DNA of 20,210 nt, taken from the NCBI GenBank assembly GCA_943326025.2, contig CALPRR020000022.1, positions 1 through 20,210 of the forward strand. The letters run 5' to 3'. Of this stretch, positions 7,990 to 14,589 are shown in pieces; the stretch's first letter is position 1; each line of letters begins with the position of its first letter. The notes beneath the pieces were generated by a model. It saw only the letters and a list, made by a program, of their open reading frames with translations, made no database searches and was not told the DNA's origin. The position numbers were made by a program, and so were the translations under genes. The stretch is from Candidatus Kuenenia stuttgartensis. GTDB lineage: Bacteria; Bacteroidota; Bacteroidia; Flavobacteriales_D; Crocinitomicaceae.

Positions 7990-9315
7990 ATGCTTTATCG
8001 TTTTCTTAAGTTTCTAGTTTCTATAGGAATACGTTTTTACTATAAAGAAGTAAAAGTATTAAACGATGATGTATTGTTACCTGTTAAAAATGAACCTTTA
8101 ATCATAATTGCAAATCATCCAAATACTTTAATGGATGCAATGATGATAGGTTTTACTTGTAAACAACCCATTTTTTTCATTGCTAAAGGAACGTTGTTTA
8201 ATTCTAAATTCAAGTTATGGTTGTTACAGAAATTCAATATGATTCCTATAAATCGTCAAGGAGAAGGAAAGATAAAGGGAGTTTCTAATCAAGATTCGTT
8301 CAATGCATGTTATAAAGTTCTGGAAGAAGGCAAAACGTTGGTTGTTTTTCCTGAAGGTACAAGTTTTTTAGAAAGACATTTAAGAGAATTAAAATCAGGA
8401 ACAGCTAGAATTGCTTTAGAAACTGAAAGTAGAAATAATTGTCAATTAAATTTAAGAGTTATTCCTGTTGGACTTAATTATCTTCAAGCGGAAAAATTTA
8501 GAAGCTCTGTTTTAGTAAATGTTGGTTCTCCGATTTCAGTTAAAAAGTATGTTGAAGATTATCGAAAAGACAATGGAAAGACGGCTAAAAAATTAACAGA
8601 ACAATTTAGGGTCAATTTAGAAAGAGTTCTTGTAAATTCAGAAAGTAAAGAACACGAATCAATTGTTGATGATTTAGAAGAGATATTGTCTTCCAAGTAT
8701 CTTCGTCAAAAAGAAAAAGGGGTAGAAGGGGAGATTCAATTTTTGAAGTTAATTCGAGATAAAGTTGAAGAGATTCAATTAACTAGACCTTGGGAAATTG
8801 AAGAACTAAAATCGATTGTAAAAGATATAAATAGACAATTATTAAAATTTGAAATAAGACCAGATTTTTTAGATCGAAGATTTCGATTTAGAATGTTTTT
8901 TAGACAATTGATTTTTTCAATTTTTCTTATTATTATAGGATTTCCAGTATTTGTTTTAGGCTTATTGATTAATATTTTTCCATATAAATTGACAGATTAT
9001 ATTGTTCCTAAAATGACAAAAGACATAGAATATTTTGCGCCATTATCCGTTTTAATTGGATTGTTTATTTATCCTTTGAATTATTGTGTGATCTATTATT
9101 TAACAGCAGATTATTTTGCAAATTCAGTTTTTGAAAAGTTACTTTTATTCTCGGTTTTTCCAGTTTCAGGTTTATTGGCATTTTCATATTCTAGATATTT
9201 TTTACATGTAACATTCAAATGGAGTTATATTTATCATATGATTTATCAAAGAAAAGCGATTTTGGATATTCAACAAAAACGTGCAATATTAATGAAATTG
9301 ATTTTAGATAAGTAA
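7990..9315 (+). CDS. PlsC-like glycerolipid acyltransferase with C-terminal membrane segments
   Basis: This 441-residue protein has an N-terminal acyltransferase domain. Block I is ANHPNTLMDA with H43 and D49, an H-x5-D spacing rather than the classic H-x4-D. Block II is INRQGEG (about 87-93). Block III is FPEGTS (120-125), and block IV is IPVGLNY (about 158-164). Such domains move an acyl chain from acyl-CoA or acyl-ACP to a glycerophosphate or another hydroxyl acceptor at the membrane. Residues 190-300 are charged and helical. Residues 305-405 contain three or four hydrophobic segments that should anchor the protein in the inner membrane. The variant block I and the long C-terminal part separate it from plain PlsC; it more resembles the NHPNxxxD group related to eukaryotic glycerol-3-phosphate acyltransferases. 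The exact acceptor is unknown. Its TAA is followed at once by the ATG of the next gene. Confidence 0.87.
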   Translation: MLYRFLKFLVSIGIRFYYKEVKVLNDDVLLPVKNEPLIIIANHPNTLMDAMMIGFTCKQPIFFIAKGTLFNSKFKLWLLQKFNMIPINRQGEGKIKGVSNQDSFNACYKVLEEGKTLVVFPEGTSFLERHLRELKSGTARIALETESRNNCQLNLRVIPVGLNYLQAEKFRSSVLVNVGSPISVKKYVEDYRKDNGKTAKKLTEQFRVNLERVLVNSESKEHESIVDDLEEILSSKYLRQKEKGVEGEIQFLKLIRDKVEEIQLTRPWEIEELKSIVKDINRQLLKFEIRPDFLDRRFRFRMFFRQLIFSIFLIIIGFPVFVLGLLINIFPYKLTDYIVPKMTKDIEYFAPLSVLIGLFIYPLNYCVIYYLTADYFANSVFEKLLLFSVFPVSGLLAFSYSRYFLHVTFKWSYIYHMIYQRKAILDIQQKRAILMKLILDK

Positions 9316-11679
9316 ATGAAATGGATCTCAAAAATTGATAAAGGTGTTGTTTACATTTTAGTTTTAATGTTTCTGCTTTTGTATTGTTTTTATGGCGATA
9401 CATTTCTTAATCCAAATAATCATCTTTTTAGTTCATCAGGCGACGGTTTAAAGAATTATTATACTTATAGTTATTATATTTCTAATAATTCTTCATGGCT
9501 AAATTTTGAAGGAATGAATTACCCTTATGGCGAACATTTTTTGTACACTGATTGTACTCCAATTATTGCAGTGAGTGTGAGAGCTATTTCTTTAATATTT
9601 CCAGGTGTTATATTTTATCAAATCGGAATATTAAACGGAATTATTATATTATCTATTTTCTTAAGTGCTCTTTTTTTGTATTTTATTTTCAAACGATTAA
9701 ATATTCAAATCTATTTAGCTGTTCTGTCTTCAGTTGCTTATGCCTTTTTATCACCTCAAATTTTTAGACTAACCGGGCATTTGGCTTTGGGTATGAGTTG
9801 TTTTATTCCGATGGCAATTTATTTGTTGTTAAGATTTCAAAAAACGATTAATCATAAACGATATTATTTTTTAATTTCAATATTTATATTGTTTTGGTTA
9901 CTTATTCATGCATATTTAGGGGTAATAGCTTTTACTCTTTTTTGCTGCTTTTTTACTGTTCAAATTATTTATGAATGGAAAAAAAGAACGTATCAGTATA
10001 AAATGAAGTGGGTTTATTTATCTCTTTTTATTCCACTAATTATATTTAATTTGTTTGTATTTTTAACAGATAAACATGAAGGTAGAACTTCTAATCCGTA
10101 TGGTTTTTTTAATTTTTATTCGAAATTTAATTCGTTATTTGTCCCTACTCACGGATCAATTAATCGGTTTTTATCTAAATTTATTTCCACTTCAAGTGAT
10201 TGGGAAACATTATCATACATTGGTTTATTTTCAATAATCGTCTTTGCTATTATTGTTATTAAATCGATTATTAAATCAGTTCAAAATAGAAGTTTTTCAA
10301 TAGATCCAGTCATTTCATCTAATACATTTATTAAGTATCTATTTTACGCTTCAATTGTTATTTTACTTTTCTCGATGTGTATTCCTTTTCGATTTAAACT
10401 TCAGTTTTTATTAGATTATGTTAATGTTTTAAAGCAATTCAGAGCAATTGGCAGATTTGCTTGGGTGTTTTATTTCTCAATGGCAATTATCTCTGTTTTC
10501 TATCTTAATCATTACATTTCAATTTATAATTATCAAAAGAGATACATTTTAAACAGTTTTTTGATTCTAATTACACCCTCTTTTGTTTTCTATGAAAGTA
10601 TTGAATATCATGAAGAGACAGCATCAAAGATTTCTGTGACGTCCAATTTATTTCATAAAGAACAATTGAATGATGAAATAAAGATAGCCTTGTCAAATAT
10701 TCAAGAGAATAAATACCAGTCGATACTGCCTTTACCTTATTATTATATAGGTTCTGAAAATTATGTTAAATACCCAGTTAATTCAGGTGTTTTTAAATTG
10801 TCTAAATTAATTTCTTATCATTCTAGTATACCATTGATGGGTAGTTTTTTGAGTAGAACATCTATATGGGAAAGTAAGAATTTAATGCAAATGTTTGCAC
10901 CTGATTTTTATGATAAAAAAATACAAAAAGATTTAAATTTTTTAAAACCAATACTAATAGTTCGAGATTTAAAGGATACTCTTTCATATAAAGAAAACCA
11001 TATTGTTTCTATTAGTAATGTCATTTATCAAAATAAACAGATCGCACTTTATTCGCTTAAAGTTCAGGATTTATTTAAAAAATCAAATCAATTAGAATAT
11101 AATAATTTCTTATCTCAAAATGAAAAGCTGAAATTGAAAAATGGATTCTTCATTTCGGATACAAGTATGTTTTTCAGATTTTACGATTTTGAAAAAACAC
11201 CTTCAAATCATTTTAAAAATGGAGTAGGAGCTTTTAAAGGTTTATTAAGAGATTATTCAGAAATTTTTTCAATAAATTCGAATGATTTACAATTTGGCAG
11301 AAAATATAAAATTAGATTTTGGGTATATAATGGTGGAGTTAATTTCGGTCAAGATCGTTTAAGTTCATCTGTTTTTATAATAAATCATAAAACCCATAAA
11401 TGGATTTCAACAGTTGTTTCTCCTATGAACAGCACTGTGATTGATGGTGATTGGTCTTTGGTTGAAATTGATTTTGAAAAGAAAAATCAAAATGAACAAT
11501 ATGATTTAATAATTAAAGGAGATGATTTCTCTAAAATGGATGTTATTATTGATGATTTGTTAATTTTTGATTCAGAGTTAAATATTTACAAGGAATATAA
11601 CAATAAAGAAAAGCCTTACTTGTTTTATAATAATGATCAGTTTATAGTTACGAAAAAAAGCGTTTATTCAAATCGCTAA
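9316..11679 (+). CDS. Large multi-spanning membrane protein, probable GT-C type glycosyltransferase
   Basis: I do not recognise a named family with certainty. Residues 1-430 contain about ten hydrophobic segments. The first, near residues 11-28, is followed by a loop with SSSGDGLKNYYT (Asp43) and then MNYPYGEHFLYTD (67-79). An acidic residue in the first external loop and an NYP-G motif are usual in GT-C enzymes, which use polyprenyl-phosphate sugars. RAIGRFAW near 376-383 resembles the RxxxRF segment of similar proteins. The last 350 residues are soluble. Residues about 605-770 look like a beta-sandwich, possibly sugar-binding (RKYKIRFWVYNGG, DGDWSLVEIDF), and are predicted to be outside the membrane. 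The gene starts directly after the acyltransferase stop (TAAATG), so translation is probably coupled. A role in glycosylating an envelope lipid, glycan or protein is inference. Its 3' end overlaps the convergent GT2 gene by 32 bases. Confidence 0.72.
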   Translation: MKWISKIDKGVVYILVLMFLLLYCFYGDTFLNPNNHLFSSSGDGLKNYYTYSYYISNNSSWLNFEGMNYPYGEHFLYTDCTPIIAVSVRAISLIFPGVIFYQIGILNGIIILSIFLSALFLYFIFKRLNIQIYLAVLSSVAYAFLSPQIFRLTGHLALGMSCFIPMAIYLLLRFQKTINHKRYYFLISIFILFWLLIHAYLGVIAFTLFCCFFTVQIIYEWKKRTYQYKMKWVYLSLFIPLIIFNLFVFLTDKHEGRTSNPYGFFNFYSKFNSLFVPTHGSINRFLSKFISTSSDWETLSYIGLFSIIVFAIIVIKSIIKSVQNRSFSIDPVISSNTFIKYLFYASIVILLFSMCIPFRFKLQFLLDYVNVLKQFRAIGRFAWVFYFSMAIISVFYLNHYISIYNYQKRYILNSFLILITPSFVFYESIEYHEETASKISVTSNLFHKEQLNDEIKIALSNIQENKYQSILPLPYYYIGSENYVKYPVNSGVFKLSKLISYHSSIPLMGSFLSRTSIWESKNLMQMFAPDFYDKKIQKDLNFLKPILIVRDLKDTLSYKENHIVSISNVIYQNKQIALYSLKVQDLFKKSNQLEYNNFLSQNEKLKLKNGFFISDTSMFFRFYDFEKTPSNHFKNGVGAFKGLLRDYSEIFSINSNDLQFGRKYKIRFWVYNGGVNFGQDRLSSSVFIINHKTHKWISTVVSPMNSTVIDGDWSLVEIDFEKKNQNEQYDLIIKGDDFSKMDVIIDDLLIFDSELNIYKEYNNKEKPYLFYNNDQFIVTKKSVYSNR

Positions 11680-12670
11680 ATTTTTCAATTTTCTTAAAGT
11701 ATCTTGCCCATAAAATACTTGCGTTATATAATCCAGTATTATTGAAATTAGTAGAAGTCAATTTAATTTCTTTACGCTGTTTTAATAAGATTGAAAAGTG
11801 TTTATATAAATCTATGTGTGCAAATAATACACTGTTAAACTGTTTAAATTCTCCTCTAATAATAAAACGTATTGCGGCAACTCCATCTAATACCATTCTG
11901 TAAAATAATTTTGGAAGTAGCCATCCTTCATGATTTTTAACAATCATAAATAAGCTGTTTCTAAAATTTAAATATGATTTTTTTGGAGATAAATAGGGAA
12001 GTGTTCCTCCACCAACGTGATAAATTTTTGAAGTAGGAATAGCTTTAAATTGATAACCTTGTTTTTTTAACCTCCAGCAGAGATCAATTTCTTCCATATG
12101 AGCGAAAAAGGCTTCATCAAATCCATTTGCTTTATGGAATAATTCAGATTTTATCAATAATGCTGCACCTGTAGCCCAAAATATTTCACTTTCGTTATCA
12201 TATTGACCATGATCTTGTTCAAATTTTTCAAAAATCCGACCTCTACAAAATGGAAAATAATTTCGATCTAAAAATCCACCTGAAGCACCTGCATGTTCAA
12301 ATAACTGTCTCGATGAATATGAAAGCACTTTAGGTTGACAACCTGCAACCAAAGGATCTTGTATAGCTTTAAATAAAGGTGGAATCCAATTTTCTGTTAC
12401 TTCAATATCACTATTTAGTAATAGGTAGTATTTGGACTCTATTTTCTTTAATGCATCATTATAACCTTTTGCAAAACCACCATTAGTATCATTAATAACA
12501 ATTTCAATTGATGGAAAGTTTGATTGCACAAATTCTACTGAATTATCAGTTGAAGCATTGTCAGCTAGAATAATTCTACATTCTCCAGAATATTTTATAA
12601 CATTTGGTAAAAATTGTTCTAAATAATTTTTACCATTCCAGTTCAGTATGACAATTGCTATATCTTTCAA
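11648..12670 (-). CDS. Family 2 glycosyltransferase
   Basis: This 340-residue GT-A fold enzyme begins with IAIVILNWNGK. It continues with the nucleotide-binding segment ADNASTDNS (about 36-44), TNGGFAKGYNDAL (about 62-74) and the metal-binding motif LNSDIEV, whose NSD serves as the DxD equivalent (86-88). The acceptor-side motif GFDEAFFAHMEEIDLCWRL lies in the middle of the protein. It resembles rhamnosyltransferase-like GT2 proteins that add a sugar to envelope glycans; donor and acceptor are unknown. No membrane segment is clear. The only usable start is TTG at 12668-12670: the codon before it is TAG, and the GT2 fold starts at residue 3. The gene follows the GWxTD gene after 44 bases that contain a separate promoter-like element. 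Its stop codon lies inside the convergent GT-C-like gene. Confidence 0.92.
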   Translation of the reverse strand: MKDIAIVILNWNGKNYLEQFLPNVIKYSGECRIILADNASTDNSVEFVQSNFPSIEIVINDTNGGFAKGYNDALKKIESKYYLLLNSDIEVTENWIPPLFKAIQDPLVAGCQPKVLSYSSRQLFEHAGASGGFLDRNYFPFCRGRIFEKFEQDHGQYDNESEIFWATGAALLIKSELFHKANGFDEAFFAHMEEIDLCWRLKKQGYQFKAIPTSKIYHVGGGTLPYLSPKKSYLNFRNSLFMIVKNHEGWLLPKLFYRMVLDGVAAIRFIIRGEFKQFNSVLFAHIDLYKHFSILLKQRKEIKLTSTNFNNTGLYNASILWARYFKKIEKFSDLNKRFFS

Positions 12671-12687
12671 ACTATTTTTTTATGAAA

Positions 12688-12710
12688 TGCAAAGTTAATT
12701 GACTTTTGCA
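12688..12710 (-). promoter_or_regulatory. Palindromic promoter-like element before the GT2 gene
   Basis: The arms TGCAAAGT and ACTTTTGCA pair with one bulged base around a TAATTG centre. On the minus strand, 12697-12690 reads TAACTTTG, a full TAnnTTTG -7 box, 19 bases before the TTG start of the GT2 gene. The element may be a promoter with an overlapping operator, or a small hairpin after the GWxTD gene. No -33 TTG is found at standard spacing. Confidence 0.45.
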
Positions 12711-12714
12711 GATA

Positions 12715-14160
12715 TTAATATTGTTTGAAATAATAATTACTATCTCCAAAAGAGCTATTTACATTTTGATTTGGTGTATCAATATTTCCATGAGGCGTAT
12801 TTCGGCTTCTTAAAACCTGTTGCCATCCGGGATTTTTTGTTTCACCAATCATATCAGAATGCAATAGTCTATATGTAGTTGATACTAAATCAGGGTTATA
12901 AAAAATGAAACTTTTATTACTAAATTTTCCAATTTTATTGAATTGCCATATTTCATATGGGTATTCATCAGGTGTTGATTCTCTTTGAATAACAGTTGTA
13001 GGTGCTCCATATTGTAAAAACACACGACCTCTATCTGTTTCGTAACCTGCTTGATAGTTATTTTTGTATAATTTTTCAACAACTAAAACTTGTTGTTTAA
13101 ATCGCATCCAAGATTCAAAAGCATTCGTTCCTGATGTAGTAATCCAAAACCCTTGTATTAATTTACGCGCATTATCATCATTTTTAGTTTTGATTACTGA
13201 TAAAATGTTTTTTATTTCTGCAGGTTTAGCCATTGGGATTAAACTTGCCAAAAAAAACTGAACACTGTCCTTGTGAATTGATTCTTGAAAAGCTGGATTT
13301 AAAATAATTTTTTCTGGATCAAACATATTATCAATGTTACTGCTTCTTTCAAATTCATATGTTTGTTTAGCAACTTCGACAAGTGATTTATTTATAACAA
13401 TGTATTCTAAGATATATTTTCCGCTTGGTAGATTCTGAATATCGATTGATCGGGCAAATGGAACAACATTATCAGGTTTGTGTCTAGTCGTTTTGCTGAA
13501 AAATGCAATTTCCTCTCCGGTCAAAGAATTTGTTATTTTTTGTTTTATTCCAAATGCGTCTTCATTTAATTTTTCAGAATTGTAAATTTCAAAATATACT
13601 GGCATATACTTTAATTCATCTGGGAAATAGTTTGAAAGTTTTGGGATAATATTATATCCAGATTTAAAGAAAACTGATGATTCATCTCCTTGTGTTGCAG
13701 ATTCTGCAATTTCAATATCTGAAATTGTTGTTTTCAATGATAAATCTTCAATTTTTATTGATTTTGTAGCTTTTAATGCTTCTTCTAATGAATTTAAATC
13801 TTTTAATTCAATTGAAAATGAATATTCTCCTGGTTTTAATGCAAATCTTTTGATATCATAAAAATCTTCAATTATACTATCTTTCATTATTGGAGATTGT
13901 AATCGAAAAGCATCGGAAGCAATAATTGAATCGTTTTGCATGAATTTCATTATTACGGCTATTTCTCCTTGTAATCCATTTTCTTTTGATTTATAAGCTA
14001 TTGTGTAGCCTACGTATTGTAATTGTATTTCAATATAATTTCCAATTTCTGGGGCGTAATATTGTTTTTCATCAAGATATGCTTTTAGTTTTTTAGTTTG
14101 CGCTTCCGAATTAAAAGCTATTAAAACCAATATAGCGATTATATATTTTGTAAAATTCAT
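12715..14160 (-). CDS. Exported GWxTD domain-containing protein
   Basis: This 481-residue protein has a clear signal peptide: residues 1-20, hydrophobic core YIIAILVLIAF, cleavage likely after SEA before QTKK. There is no lipobox Cys, so it should be periplasmic or surface-exposed. The C-terminal region, about residues 360-460, has the GWxTD signature in the form AGYETDRGRVFLQYGAP, followed by a YEIWQF segment and KSFIFYNPD. In this copy the Trp of the name motif is Tyr. The family is frequent in Bacteroidota and has no settled function; members often lie in secretion or envelope contexts. The central part is beta-rich. The gene may be co-transcribed with the downstream GT2 gene. It is divergent from tRNA-Ser and faces a 245-base gap. 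Confidence 0.88.
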   Translation of the reverse strand: MNFTKYIIAILVLIAFNSEAQTKKLKAYLDEKQYYAPEIGNYIEIQLQYVGYTIAYKSKENGLQGEIAVIMKFMQNDSIIASDAFRLQSPIMKDSIIEDFYDIKRFALKPGEYSFSIELKDLNSLEEALKATKSIKIEDLSLKTTISDIEIAESATQGDESSVFFKSGYNIIPKLSNYFPDELKYMPVYFEIYNSEKLNEDAFGIKQKITNSLTGEEIAFFSKTTRHKPDNVVPFARSIDIQNLPSGKYILEYIVINKSLVEVAKQTYEFERSSNIDNMFDPEKIILNPAFQESIHKDSVQFFLASLIPMAKPAEIKNILSVIKTKNDDNARKLIQGFWITTSGTNAFESWMRFKQQVLVVEKLYKNNYQAGYETDRGRVFLQYGAPTTVIQRESTPDEYPYEIWQFNKIGKFSNKSFIFYNPDLVSTTYRLLHSDMIGETKNPGWQQVLRSRNTPHGNIDTPNQNVNSSFGDSNYYFKQY

Positions 14161-14176
14161 AAAAAAACATTTTATG

Positions 14177-14184
14177 TAAAGTTA
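14177..14184 (-). promoter_or_regulatory. Weak candidate -7 box for the GWxTD gene
   Basis: The minus strand reads TAACTTTA, one mismatch from TAnnTTTG, 16 bases before the ATG. The rest of the gap, 14185-14370, is very A/T-rich; I see no gene or structured RNA in it. Confidence 0.25.
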
Positions 14185-14370
14185 ATAAATGAATACTTTT
14201 TAAAGATCATTTATTTGAATTATTGATTAAAAGATGCTTTTTAGTGCTTAATCTGATTTTTGACTTGAAAAAAGTTATAAAAAGTGATATTTTTTTAGGT
14301 TATAAATGTTTGATATTAAATTAAGTAATCGTAAATCTTAAATTTATTTTAATTTTTTTCAAAAAAACGC

Positions 14371-14400
14371 TTGTCAATAAATAAAGTATTACTAATTTTG
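14371..14400 (+). promoter_or_regulatory. Full Bacteroidota-type promoter of the tRNA-Ser gene
   Basis: TTG at 14371-14373, then a 19-base spacer, then TAATTTTG at 14393-14400, exactly fit the TTG-N19-TAnnTTTG pattern. The mature tRNA starts only six bases after the last G of the -7 box. This is the best promoter in the window. Confidence 0.85.
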
Positions 14401-14405
14401 GCCTC

Positions 14406-14493
14406 GGAGAGATGGCAGAGCGGTTGAATGCACCGGTCTTGAAAACCGGCGTACCGAGAGGTATCGGGGGTTCGAATCCCTCTCTCTCCGCCA
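14406..14493 (+). tRNA. tRNA-Ser (anticodon UGA)
   Basis: This 88-base cloverleaf has its CCA encoded. The acceptor stem is GGAGAGA (14406-14412) with TCTCTCC (14483-14489), then discriminator G and CCA (14491-14493). The anticodon arm CCGGT-CTTGAAA-ACCGG has TGA at 14440-14442, which reads UCN serine codons, chiefly UCA and UCU. A long variable arm (about GTACCGAGAGGTATC) marks a class II tRNA, as expected for Ser. The T arm GGGGG-TTCGAAT-CCCTC is complete. The gene has its own promoter and a strong terminator starting at the CCA end, so it is a single-gene unit. Confidence 0.98.
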
Positions 14494-14530
14494 AAAAAAA
14501 GGCTTTGATTAATTTCAAAGCCTTTTTTTT
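14493..14530 (+). terminator. Intrinsic terminator after tRNA-Ser
   Basis: GGCTTTGA (14501-14508) pairs perfectly with TCAAAGCC (14515-14522) around a six-base loop, TTAATT. Eight A before and eight T after extend the stem to 16 pairs and supply the U-tract. The leading A run begins at the A of the encoded CCA. Its symmetry means it could also stop transcription on the minus strand. Confidence 0.92.
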
Positions 14531-14549
14531 TATGTCTTGTTTTTTTTGT

Positions 14550-14557
14550 TAAATTTG
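14550..14557 (+). promoter_or_regulatory. Candidate -7 promoter box for the SulP-carbonic anhydrase gene
   Basis: TAAATTTG matches TAnnTTTG and lies 32 bases before the ATG at 14590, just after the tRNA terminator. The nearest TTG is only ten bases upstream, so the -33 part is not convincing. Confidence 0.5.
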
Positions 14558-14589
14558 CTCAACTTCAAAAATTAACAAAAAAATAACAA

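Noticed and set aside
14161..14370. Possible small RNA or leader in the gap before tRNA-Ser
   Set aside because: The stretch is nearly all A/T with no stable stem, no full promoter and no terminator of its own.
14321..14518. Minus-strand open frame with AEREGFEPPIP and FKTGAFNRSAISP
   Set aside because: It is the antisense translation of the tRNA-Ser gene, a well-known false protein seen wherever class II tRNA-Ser genes are translated.
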